From positions 7,006,001 through 7,070,000 of the forward strand of contig CM082596.2 of NCBI GenBank assembly GCA_040954595.2: 64,000 nt of DNA, given 5' to 3'. Below are positions 27,486-38,334 of this stretch, piece by piece (position 1 is the stretch's first letter; each line of letters starts with the position of its first letter). A program made the position numbers and the translations under genes. This stretch comes from Balanoglossus misakiensis (Eukaryota > Hemichordata). The notes below the pieces were generated by a model. The model saw only the letters and a list, made by a program, of their open reading frames with translations. It was not told the DNA's origin and did not search any database.

Positions 27486-28683
27486 TTAGAAATAACCAGT
27501 TCCCTTTTTCATATCAAGATATATCTTCTTTTGCTGGTTATAAATCATTTTGGCGTCTTCGTACAATTTCAAGTCCCATCGGTTTCTACGTCGGAGCTCC
27601 GTCAGTTCGAAGTCGGTGATATTGAGGTCGTGTTTATTCGCGTTGAGATGCGTCTCAATCTTGATCGTCGGTATCCCAAACACGTGACACAGCATGTCCT
27701 GGGACGTTTTGAAATCCTCCGTCAAGCCGACAAACGCCATCTTGGTGAGGAGGTTGTCCCTGGCGACTAGGTAGTGTTCCAGTTCTATCTCCGGGATGGT
27801 CTTGGCGTCTTTGAGGGCCACCCCGCCGTACCCATCCTCATACGTGGCGTCTACGCTCGGAAAGTCGCCAAACTGCAGAAGCCTTACGTAAAAATTGTCC
27901 ATGGCTGGATAGCGGATGTCCGCGGTGTTCAGCAGAAATTCCGTCAGGTTCTCCGATTTCAGGACGTATTCAACGCAGATCTTATGTTGACTCGAGCAAC
28001 GTCGTCGCTTCTGGTCGTAATAGTTAGATAGCAGCCTTGACAGCGGCTCGCGGAACCAGGTCACGTAGGCGAACGGTCGCCCGGGGTACGCGAAGCGGTG
28101 CAGGCCGAACGTTCTCTTCGAGTAGAAGTAAGTCTGTTCGCGAGTCTCGCCGAATGTCCTGCCGATGTCGTAAAAATTCTTGCAGTGGGTAACGGCGAAT
28201 TTTCTGACCTTTTCCTCTGTCTTCAGTCCGGGTATCTTGCTCAAGACGCTCTCCACCGAAGTACCGCCCGCCTTCGGCAGGTGGACGAAAGCCAGGTTGG
28301 CGTTTCTGTACAAACCGTCGCCGGGTTCGGCGCCGCCGTTCCGCGCCAAAAAGAAGTTCGGCAATGGCTTCCGACCAATTTCCGCCTCGCTGTGACAGTT
28401 TCTCATGCGCTCCATGAGAACGGAGCAGTTTGCCGACTTTTCCGTTGAAATGAAGCGATCGAGATATTCACAGGAGTGATTGAAACGACCACCGTCTCGC
28501 TGCGCCCCGAGTTCCCAGGGAACATACCGCGCCGTGGTGGCGGTTTCCGAAGAATCGCCCGTCTGCCCGCGGGGAATTAATTTTGACATCTCGAATGTCT
28601 GTGTACTCGTAGAAACCGACCGTGGCCACGAGTAGAGCGCAGGCGGCGAGCAGACAGGCCAAATGTCGTTGACAACACTTCAT
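27486..28683 (-). CDS. Golgi-type carbohydrate sulfotransferase (HS2ST-like), with apparent +1 frameshift near the N-terminus
   Basis: Intronless. Enzymes of this type transfer sulfate from PAPS to a glycan in the Golgi lumen. The N-terminus starts at 28683: MKCC..., then a hydrophobic signal-anchor of about 17 residues and FYEYTDIRDV, matching the intact neighbour. From about 28590 to 28530 the homologous reading moves to the frame shifted by one base. It continues from ATTARYVPWELG to the stop at 27486 and includes the 5'-phosphosulfate loop (FVHLPKAGGTS) and the 3'-phosphate motif (VTWFREPLSRLLS). In that second frame an internal Met at 28589 would give a 367-residue protein without an anchor. 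The gene is therefore a young pseudogene, a sequencing or assembly error, or a version started internally. The body is otherwise undamaged, which argues for an error or a recent event. The substrate glycan cannot be read from the sequence. Confidence 0.8.
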
Positions 28684-30755
28684 AATGTCCTTAGAAATGG
28701 CGGCTGAACCAGGGTCTACACCGTTTCACGGGTTTTCGTCAGCCGAAAGGTATCACGGAGAAATCTTACTTTAAGAATACTCGGCGTGTCATCCCAAGTC
28801 GATCGGATCTCCCCCGCCAAATTGCGGATCTCGGTGCCGAGAGCTGCCGCGGATCCCGTTCAGAGCTCAAGACAGACAGACAGACAGACAGGTCTACGTG
28901 TACATAGTGAATCTCTTTTGCTGAGAATGACATGCATTGTCTTGATAGGGTCAACGGAATCAATGTCGAGCCAGTAAGAAAGTAGATCGTGAAACTGGGA
29001 ATTCATTACATCACGGTTACTACATGTATACTACCGAGGCGCGAGTACTGTGAGCTTGTGAGAAGTGCGCCTCGAGCGGTAGGATATGAGTGACGGGTTA
29101 TGCAACGTTTTCATATTGTATTTTCCACATGCTGTAGCTGTGGCAACACACAATCAATGTTTGCCCGTCCACGTGGTGTGAACATTAGAACCGATGATTC
29201 AGCATTTTTCCACAAAACACTGAGAAAAACAGAAAATATTGAAAAACTTGAATAATGCCTCATTGTTTGGTTCAAAAACATATTAAATGAGCTCTGATGA
29301 GTAAAGAGGTCATCTTCTACTGATTTATTTAAACATATACAACATAAATTATTCCGCACTAGTGTTTGTGTTGACTTACATTTATTTTATAAAAACGTGT
29401 AAAAAGTTGCATTTTGTTTCTGTATTAGATCACCATTGACTGTCATTTGCAACTGAAAATAAGTAGTTTGAAAACCATATACAAACAAGTGCCATTTCTA
29501 GGCGGTTTCTGAGGGGTCGGCCAACAGACTATTGGGAGGGAAGGGAAAGTGAACTGGCCCACTAGACAGTTGCCTAAAACAAGGCACTATAGCCCAGTGG
29601 CATAGGTCACACACAAAAAAAAACATCCAAGGAGGACAACAGCTTCTACCTGCACTGAGCCTCGAACGAGTGTAATACACTAACAGCGTTCATGGGTCGC
29701 ATTGACAACCATGTCAACCAACGCCTACGCACCCGCATCGTCTGATCGCACGGGTCGTTGGCTCGACCACAGCTAGTCTCCCTATAAACCCTCTATTTTT
29801 CAGACAACAAACCGACCTTGACGGGCTAAGATGCCCATATACTTTTAACATAATGCTTGCATTGTGCACAAATAAAGGTCGTGCAAGGAACGCCCAATGC
29901 ACTGAACTACATCATGTAACCTTCGGCACCATTCTTTTCTTTGTTCAACTCTCTCACACCATGATCACGGAACACCCCCCTTTCTATACGTGGCACTGAG
30001 CATTCTTGTTCCGGGATATGACAAGTCAAAACTGCACTAGCCCGGCGGTCACACAATACATATACACGCCAGTTTTACACACGAAAAATAGCGAAGCAGA
30101 ACAATTCTGTAGGAAGCATAGACGAACAGAACTATATTCGAGCATCGGAACGTACCGGTACGAACACACAAAAACACTTAGGAGCCTTCCGTGGTGTCTA
30201 CCCGGCTTACGCCCATTTAAATTCACACGATACACTGCCCTTGGCTTCAACTCACACAGATATTCCGTATACATTGAGTATCTAATTCAGTGCATAGTAA
30301 TATTGCAGTTTATTATCATAAGTAGTTTGGGAACGCTTATAAATCGTCAATGTACCGAATTCTTTTTTTCCTTGCTACATAACCAAAAGCCACAAAGTGG
30401 ATTTGCCATGTTAAAGTGAATGGCGCAGATATTTTCCTTGGCGTGGACATTTCAGGGGGAAGCTTATCGTTCTACACATGTACCTGCTTCCATGCCCCAG
30501 ACGCCATCGGGGAACACACAACAAATCGGACTACATGTATATTGATTTTAAATCCGGTTAACTCAGTACTCAATTATTAAAAAATAAATATTATATGAAA
30601 GTACGTGTTAAAATATGTGCTAAGTCAATGTTTTGACGGAAGTCATAGTTTTCCCCAATCCCTACACAGTAGATTTGACCAGAGTCAGAAGTTTTTCACT
30701 CCCTGTACACAAGGACAGTGAACGCGCTTATAACAGTTAAGAGAGAAAGACTGGT
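28684..30755. other. Intergenic interval between sulfotransferase copies
   Basis: No gene supported. It contains a (GACA)n run at 28870-28891. The part from about 30600 to 30755 resembles the 3' flank of the left copy (27380-27485), so it belongs to the duplicated unit. A 137-codon open frame at 30006-30419 (+) shows no recognisable motif. Confidence 0.5.
28870..28891. repeat. (GACA)n microsatellite
   Basis: A short tetranucleotide run, the complement of the TGTC arrays elsewhere. Confidence 0.85.
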
Positions 30756-31982
30756 CTACCCAGTTCCCTTTTTCATATCAAGATATATCTTCTTTTGCTG
30801 GTTATAAATCATTTTGGCGTCTTCGTACAATTTCAAATCCCACTGGTTTCTGCGTCCGAGCTCCGTGAGTTCGAAGTCGGTGATAGTCACGTCGTGTTCA
30901 TTCGCGTTGAGATGTGTCTCGTTTTTTGCCGGCCGTACCCCAAACACTTGACACAGCATGTCCTGGGACGTTTTGAAATCCTCCGTCAAGCCGACAAACG
31001 CCATCTTGGTGAAGAGATTGTTCCTGGCAGCCAGGTAGTGTTTCTCTTCAATCTTCGGGATGGTCTTGGCGTCTTCAAGCGCCACCCCGCCGAATCCATC
31101 TTCGAACGTGTCGTCTACGCTCGGAAAGTCGCCAAACTGCAGCAGCCGCACGTTGAAATTGTCCATGTCTTGATAGCGAACGTCCGTGGTCCTGAGCAAG
31201 TAATCCGTCAGATTTCTTGACGTCAGGAGGTACTGTTTACAGATTACGTGCCCGTGTGCGCAACGTGTTCTTTTCAAATAGTAATAGGTGGAGAGGAGTC
31301 TTGAGATGGGTTCGCGGAACCACGTCACGTAGGCAAACGGTCGCCGAGGGTAGGCGTAGTGATGCAGGCCAAACGTTCTTTTTGAATACAAATACGTCTG
31401 TTCACGAGTCTTACTGAGTGCTATGGCGGAGCTGAACATGCTCTTGCAGTGGGAAATGGGTGATTTTCGGATTATATTAATCCCCGTTTTCAGTCCGGGT
31501 ATCTTCTTCAAAACGCTCTCCACCGAAGTGCCGCCCGCCTTCGGCAGGTGGACGAAAGCCAGGTTGGCGTTCTTGTAGTCGCCGTGGAGGAGGGCGCGGC
31601 GGCTGCGGTTCTGCGCCAAGAAGAAGTTGGGCAACGGGTCCCGGCCGATCGCTGTCCCGTTGTGGCAGCGCCTCATGTGCTCTATGACGAGAGCGCAGCT
31701 TGGCGACCTTGTCTTTGAAGCCAGGCTCTCGATATAACCACACGAGTGGTTGGAACGACCGCGTGCACCGTCGTCACGACCGTCTCCCAGTTTCCACGGA
31801 ACAAAGCCCGGGTCAAACCGTGCGGCGGCCGCCGTCGTCGTGTTCTCCAAAGGCACGACCTCTAGCTCTGCCACGTGGACGTGACGCTCACCGCGAATGT
31901 TGCTGTAGTCGTAGAACACCACCGCCATGGATAGGACACAGAAGACGAACAGACAGACCAAAGTATGTCGAAGGAGCTTCAT
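30756..31982 (-). CDS. Golgi-type carbohydrate sulfotransferase (Sulfotransfer_2 / HS2ST-like)
   Basis: An intact, intronless 408-residue type II membrane protein. Residues 7-24 form a hydrophobic signal-anchor after a short basic N-terminus, followed by a variable stem. PAPS-binding motifs are present: the 5'-phosphosulfate loop at 144-153 (VHLPKAGGTS) and the 3'-phosphate motif near 218-232 (YVTWFREPISRLLS). Several N-glycosylation sequons (around N47, N78, N108, N125, N257 and N354) suit a lumenal domain. It lies head-to-tail with the frameshifted copy and a decayed fragment, so this is a local tandem expansion. The likely role is sulfating a glycosaminoglycan or other glycan in the Golgi. 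The subfamily (heparan sulfate or uronyl 2-O type versus an invertebrate-specific branch) cannot be decided from motifs alone. The start Met is chosen because it precedes the anchor and the frame closes upstream. Confidence 0.87.
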   Translation of the reverse strand: MKLLRHTLVCLFVFCVLSMAVVFYDYSNIRGERHVHVAELEVVPLENTTTAAAARFDPGFVPWKLGDGRDDGARGRSNHSCGYIESLASKTRSPSCALVIEHMRRCHNGTAIGRDPLPNFFLAQNRSRRALLHGDYKNANLAFVHLPKAGGTSVESVLKKIPGLKTGINIIRKSPISHCKSMFSSAIALSKTREQTYLYSKRTFGLHHYAYPRRPFAYVTWFREPISRLLSTYYYLKRTRCAHGHVICKQYLLTSRNLTDYLLRTTDVRYQDMDNFNVRLLQFGDFPSVDDTFEDGFGGVALEDAKTIPKIEEKHYLAARNNLFTKMAFVGLTEDFKTSQDMLCQVFGVRPAKNETHLNANEHDVTITDFELTELGRRNQWDLKLYEDAKMIYNQQKKIYLDMKKGTG

Positions 31983-34900
31983 ACTGACCAGTCAATAGTG
32001 AACTAGAGTCGTCGATTTAAGTCTATGTTCCTTCCCGAGTTTGCATCACCTGAAATAGTAAACGTACTCGTTTCATAAAGACGTCTCTCAGATATACCGC
32101 TATTAATACCAGATGGCATACCAAATACGTTAGTTATTAATGATCTTGTCAATAATTCTCCATTTGTGGAGTTAACACAGAGATTGGCGGCCATTTGGAA
32201 TTTCAAATTGGTGGCCATTTGGTCCTCCGTCGTACGGTCGCCCCACTTTTCGATTTCAAGAGAGAATAATGTAAAGTTGCCTTGGAGAAAAACGCGATAG
32301 AAAGTTGAAGACAATGGTTTTCGCGGCGCTTGATACCAGCCAAAGGATCAATGCGATTGAATTGAAAAATGTGAACATGTGAGACTTCACTTGTGCGTCG
32401 AGACCACTTAAATTCAATGCAACAAGAAAACTCGAGGCCAGATGTTTAGTAAGTACATGTACACAACTCACAAAGCCGGCGACCTTCCACGCAGTTTTAT
32501 AGGGCGTTCACATTACTAAAAAAAAGGGCTAGCACAAAAGAAAATAGGACGGTGGCCATTCGCATGATCCGACACCGGTTCGTGGTAACTTTTCATTGGC
32601 GGTTGTGCTTGAAACCAAAGGTCAAGTATTTCCTTTATGGAACCAACGTAAGAAGAGAAACCTGTTTGATTTCCCGTCCATGTATTGTATTGCAGCGATC
32701 GAGTAAACAAGCTATGTACGCCCAGTGTTCTGGTCGGGTTATTTCCCCGCTTTTCGAAGTCTAACTCGTCTCTACTTGAGAAAACTCTAACATTTGACGT
32801 GACAACGAAATGCAGCTCGTTGGAACAAGATGTGTTCCTCGGACGTTTGATTTTCTTATGTACATTGTATCTGAACTGCTGTCCGTTCAAGGCCTTTGGC
32901 ATTGTCCATACACTTGAGTGGCCGCGCCTCGGACCAGCCGACAAGTCGCTTGGCGTTTTGTGGGGTTTTTGCCTTCACAAACATTATCTTATTAAGTTTT
33001 TCGACATCTACCAATATGACTCTTTACATAATTAAGCCTATAGACCTTGGGCAAGCCTATAGCATTCTCCCAAAACTGTAGTCGCTTTTTCTTAGGGTTG
33101 CATTGACAATCAAGGTTATACGTGACCGTTCTACTCGGTGTCTGTATCTGCGATCTTCCGGGGTGCAGTCTCGATCGCGATCCGCAGCGAAAACGTGTTC
33201 CTGGCAACGAAATGGTGCCTAAAACTTGGTGGTCAGGGCGTTATCATTGACCTAAAGTTGCTCAACAGATAAAAAAAGTACGTACCGCCAAATCACGGAC
33301 CCGAGCGCAAATCTGATTTAGCGCCGTGCGCGTATATATACGTATACGCGCATGCCACTGTTTTATATACTGTGCTGGGTTCAGTGCAGCCGCTGGCTTT
33401 GTCTCTAAGGCGTTTTAGAGGCTGTTATTTTTATCAAATCCACACGATACATTTCTGCCCCCAAAATTTGGGTATGGCCACCCGACCACATCTTCTGAAA
33501 ATACTCCCGACACCTTGTGTCCTGCGCGTCTGCTTATAAGGTGAGCGGCGTAGCAGCCTTCGCATACGCTTAGGCGGCAGTGCTAAATTTGGTATGCAGC
33601 CCTAGAGACAATGACAACAAATCTTGATCGACACTACTTCACATAAAAGAACACATTTTTTCGTGTCATATAACACACCCATCTAGCACGCGTACACAAC
33701 AAATTCATCAGACGGGTTGCCTAAGACTAGGAAGGAAATCATACGTTCATATATACCTTATGTACATCCGTTTCCATGCAAAATCCGCAACGGCGTCTCG
33801 TCTCCGTGAAAGAAGAATGAACACGCAAGTCGATGACGTCATCAACAAAATCAGTGACGTTGACAATTGTATAGCTGGCCATGTGAAGTCGGTAGCACTA
33901 TTGAATAAGGCCAATAAGGAATTCATCTGATCATCGAGCGCTACATTGAAAAAATATCACGAGCGATCGAAATTTTTCGTAAAATATTTGCATACGTATA
34001 CCTGTGCCAAAATTGGACGACATTATACATAAGTACGAAAGCTGATACTGTATTGATATCGATATGCCATGAGGTTTTTCAGCTGAGGACAAATCGATAG
34101 AATACCATTTTAATTACTTCTTATCTGTGTGCATTTACAAAAATATATTCAAATATCTGTTTGGATCGCTAATTTCTACGGATAATGACTTGGAGCTCAC
34201 AAAGGTATTATAATTATACCTCTCGTGTTCCAAGTCTATGTGTACATGACAACAATGGATCAGCAGGGCATTCGTTGGTTGCATATGTAGCCCACTAATC
34301 TTAACGGCCCCGTATTCGTCGACACGGGCATTCTATAGATGTAAACTATAATTATTAACCCCATTTTTCCGCGCATGTAAATGGTAATTCAGTGGTGACC
34401 CCAAAGGGAAGAAAAGATGTCCTTTGTGCCACGGGTTTTAAAAATGCGAGGAGAAAAGAGTGCAGGGCCTGAGGCTGGATGCGAATGACCGCACATACAC
34501 CGTACATGCGGTTTAACGTTGACTGTCACGTATCCTGTTCAGTGACCCAATTCTAAGCTGATTTTGTATTCAACCACATGCATTCAACACAAAGACTTAA
34601 TTTTTTTAAAGTATTCCATAGATCGAATATGCATACTAGTACGGGTATTGTGATATGCTTGTTACCGGTGAAGAAAGCTTTCTGATTGGTTGGGCGGCCA
34701 AGGTTCAGTAATTAGAACACGTAGAAGCGATCACACGTAAATGAAACGCAATTCACAGTTTGGCTTTGGAATACAGTCGCAATGGACGGGAAGTTCGTTA
34801 AAACAATTTTTATTTCTGAATTAATACATCTACGGAAATTTATGTCGCAGCTAGAGAGATTGTAGGTGTTCGACATAATGGCGTGTTTTGTGATCAATTT

Positions 34901-35065
34901 GCATTTCACCTTATGACCACATATACTGTTGAGTGGTGCGCACAGGGAGAGACCTGGAAAAGAGGATGTGGGTTGGTGGCGCTCTACCGGCCACGATGCG
35001 GTACTTGCATCTTGGAAATTTTCGCGTTCAGCTCAAATTGGCATCTTGTCATTTACCACGACGTT
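31983..35065. other. Intergenic interval upstream of the SLATT-like gene
   Basis: No coding exon supported. It contains the dispersed repeat at 32140-32330. A possible acceptor (gcgcacag, ending near 34947) could start the SLATT-like exon, leaving about 118 nt of 5' untranslated sequence before the ATG at 35066. Confidence 0.4.
32140..32330. repeat. Dispersed repeat family 'ggcggccattt', copy 3
   Basis: See the copy at 19036-19256. This copy shares gttaacacaga-at-ggcggccatt, the tttcaagagagaa block with copy 2, and a degenerate ttcg-ggcgc end. Confidence 0.5.
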
Positions 35066-35701
35066 ATGGATGGGCTCGCCTCGGAAACCGACGCCACCGA
35101 GCGGGACCTGGACAAGAGATTCCGGGAGGAGTTTGTCAAGCTGGCCGTGGACTTGGAGGAGAAATGCCGCCAGAAGGCCGCCGCGCACGCCGATCTCGCC
35201 TCCTGGTGGGACCGACTCGGCAACTGGATGGAGCTGGTCGCCGTGGCCATGGGGGTGGTGGGGACCGTTCTGGCGGGCAGCCTGTGGGCCGAGACGGTGT
35301 CCACCACGCCCTGGCTGCGGTCCATCGCCATAGCGACCACCCTGCTGGCCAACGTGCTCCTGTCCATGGTGGCGGTGTTCCACAGCAGCCCGCACTGCCC
35401 GCGCAACCGGAGCCAGTCGCACGCCCGCTCGGCCAACAGGCTGCGGGAGCTGGAGAAGAAGACCGAGACGTGGCGCAGGATCACGCTCGTCGATCCGGCG
35501 GTCAGCGCCGACGTGCTCTTCCTTCAGTACGAAGTCATCCTGCGGGAAAGGTTTTGCGCCGAGGACGAGCTAATCACGCGCTGGGGTCCCAGTCAGCCCG
35601 GTGTGAAGAAAGGAAAGTCGTCCCAGAGGAGCGTGAAGCGATACTGGGGACCAGATAGCGGACCGAACTCCAACTCGCTGGATTTTGTAAGTTCTGTGTA
35701 G
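35066..35701 (+). CDS. Two-transmembrane SLATT/DUF4231-like protein
   Basis: A 211-residue protein from the ATG at 35066, chosen because the open frame upstream (to 34883) loses coding character and this ATG has G at +4. Residues 10-50 are charged and helical, ending in AAAHADLASWWDRLGNWME. Two predicted membrane helices follow at about 55-74 and 83-105, separated by a short acidic/Thr loop. A second amphipathic region (about 118-140) and a hydrophobic LFLQYEVILRERF segment (151-163) come next, then a basic tail. A helix, 2TM, helix layout with a HxxxANRLRELEKK-type motif after the second TM resembles SLATT/DUF4231 domains. In prokaryotic conflict systems these are predicted pore-forming effectors; roles in animals are not established. 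The coding sequence is visibly more G+C-rich than its surroundings. A perfect gtaagt at 35687-35692 may be a splice donor, in which case the last five codons are intronic. The domain call is tentative. Confidence 0.5.
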   Translation: MDGLASETDATERDLDKRFREEFVKLAVDLEEKCRQKAAAHADLASWWDRLGNWMELVAVAMGVVGTVLAGSLWAETVSTTPWLRSIAIATTLLANVLLSMVAVFHSSPHCPRNRSQSHARSANRLRELEKKTETWRRITLVDPAVSADVLFLQYEVILRERFCAEDELITRWGPSQPGVKKGKSSQRSVKRYWGPDSGPNSNSLDFVSSV

Positions 35702-38334
35702 TGATTGCATCTGAAGCAAACTCACCCCGCCAAAAATGAACCAGAATATTAAACGATGCGCGGGAAAGTATTTTAACACGTTCTTATTTGGTGGACATGG
35801 AAAGTAACTTAGATATGCGTATAAAATTATTTTTACCAGCTTATCAAAGCCCCTGTGCAATAACTATACTTACGTTACGCAATTTCAATGTATAAGCGAA
35901 TTTCAACCGAACAACTCCATAACTTCACGAACAAGTATGGCCGCTTAACACAATTAGACTGGGCAACATGGTTATTGAAATTCGTCTGCAGTTTTCTGTA
36001 AGTTGTCTTTTACATCATGGCCGTCGCCAATAGTTTACAACAAAACTATCATTGAACGCGTAATAATTCAGAGAAAAATTCCGAAAAAGAACGAAAGTGA
36101 TTTTTTATTTCAACGATTATTGTGATTTTTTCTCCCAAGTCGAACCAAGAGACGCAAAGAGAACGTTTTGGACAGATAATGCGTTTAGTTTTCAGTATGC
36201 TTTAATTCTCTGTAATTTTAAGATTTATAACAATTTATATTCTGAGGATGGTGCTACTTTGACTTTGCAAACATTAATTTAACGGATATCGATATTGACC
36301 CCACCGCCGCGAATGCCGGACATGCGCAAATAACGACGGAGTAGTAAATATTGATGAAGACGCCGAAACAACCCATAATGATGGTGCACAGTCTGGAAAC
36401 AGAACGAAGAAAGCCACCGTGACGTCACAGGTCACGAAAGGGCACCTTATCGGTTGTGACTGACCCACCGCGAGCCAATAACGTCGACTGGTAAGCTTTC
36501 AGGTACGAAGGAGCCTGCGTATCGATTTGCAGAGATGTGATAATAGACTGTCTATTAGCCAGATACACTATCAATCCTTTCTTTATGTGTGTTCTCAAGG
36601 CTTGGCCAGGTGTCGCGATACAGAAACGGGAAAAATCTTTTTCACCACCCATTATTATCATTGAAATGAAAACTGCTTGTGTGTGCTATTTTTAAAAGCA
36701 ATCTAGTCTTTTTTAATATTTTGAAATAATTAAAACTGCATATTGCTTGTTATTATTAGTCTCGAGCCTGTCAAGCGCATTATTGTGACGCTATTTTTGA
36801 ACGAAAATCTCTATTTAAAAAATCATGTTATTTTGTCATTTCTATCTCTTGTCATGCATGACAAAACCTTAGATGCGAAACGTTTGTGGCGCCGTGTGCG
36901 TGTGGCATCAACTTTTATTCCCAGACAAAAACGTCTGCTGAAGGTGACGAGATATTTTCAACACCTGATGTCTGGGTCATTCTGCGTTGTCCAGGCGGTA
37001 CATTTACTCGCACATGCTGTCTAAGTACACGAAATGTAAATTGAAAGCAGAAAGCTATTATGTATGCCCTTCCGTCCCATTGTTTATTCACAATGTAATA
37101 AAATGTAATGTAATGTCTTTTTGAAGTAATGTCTATTTTGAACAGCCACCGATATCTAGTGATGCATTCCAAACGCATCCATCACTCGGCCTTTTCCATA
37201 TGCTAAATACTTTTGGCCTATGCTTCTGGAAATGTCTGCGCGCGAACGTCAAGTTACACGTGCTGTTGTGTCTGTGTATATCCATGTGAAAGGGGAATTT
37301 CTCTTTTGTTAATGCTAAGAAGCCGTTATAGGAGACCTATAGTTAATTGCAGATTGTCGAAAATGAAGACCAACGATACAAATCAATGCAATACAATACG
37401 CACAAGTATCGTTGCTTCTCTGTCTAGGCAATGCCTATGTAAGGTTTCCTGTCTAAGTTTTCCAATCCATTATACGCACTTAAAAGTATACTGTCCGTGA
37501 AATGATCATCAAGATTTTACAGATTGTAAGAAAACAGTATTAAATTGGGTTTTTATCGGACTCGTAGTTTTCGTTTTCAGGTGAGTTGTCGAAAGAAGCT
37601 GAATCGATCTGTGTGTAGTCGAGGATAATTAAAACAGAAATTAATCAATATATTTCACCCCTCGTGCCACGAAACGCAAAGATAACATGCAAGAAATAGG
37701 CGGGGGAAAGACACCGGCGAATTAACTTTTTTGCTGACCGTCCTGTGTATGATTGACCTGCCTGGTGACACATCTACTTGACCTTAGGAGCCCCTCCCCG
37801 GTTCTTGTCAAAATTTGACAAGGTCTGTTCTCTGATTATCGAAATGATAAATCTGGCAAAGCCTTTCAGTCAGTCGCCGGTGGCAAAGTACCACGTGCAT
37901 TTGGCATGTTGGCGAGTGTACACAACGTCTGTGTAACGACATCGGCATCCGATATTTAACCATAAGCTTCAGATATGCCACTTCAATAATGCGAGTTGGA
38001 CGGAGCTGTCGACGACGCGAGTGCAACTCTGCTGGATTATTCCACGCGTTGCTAACGTTCCAGACAGCTGGAAAATAACCTGCTCTTGTTCTAGCGTGGA
38101 TGAACAAAGTTGAGTTGCTGGCGGGCTCGGTATTGGGGATATTTTAGAGACGGATGAAGCAGCGTCCTTTTGCCGGAAGACCGTTATTTTGAGAGTGACG
38201 TCGTGGTGGTGAAATTTGCCAGAAAATACAGCGCCTGTGTGTGGTGGTGGTGACTGCGGTATCAAGTGAACGACGCTGGAACAGCACACGCCAATATCAA
38301 AGATTTTCAACGGTAGGCTTACAGTACAAACACC
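35702..38334. other. Intergenic interval; 5' region of the LRR-only gene
   Basis: No coding exon supported. The last 230 bases are plausible 5' untranslated or promoter sequence for the LRR-only gene: a tgacgtc CRE-like motif near 38197, and a possible acceptor (ggcttacag) just before the ATG context. Confidence 0.4.

Noticed and set aside
29640-29680. B-box-like 'gttcgaggctc' on the minus strand, possible SINE or tRNA
   Set aside because: No matching A box or tRNA fold could be seen nearby.
30006-30419. A 137-codon frame on the plus strand between the sulfotransferases
   Set aside because: No domain, signal or splice evidence, and it lies in AT-rich intergenic DNA.
34929-35658. Long overlapping frames on both strands across the SLATT-like gene (up to 241 codons)
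   Set aside because: High G+C removes stops; the alternative frames are Arg/Gly/Pro-rich and lack the two-TM pattern.
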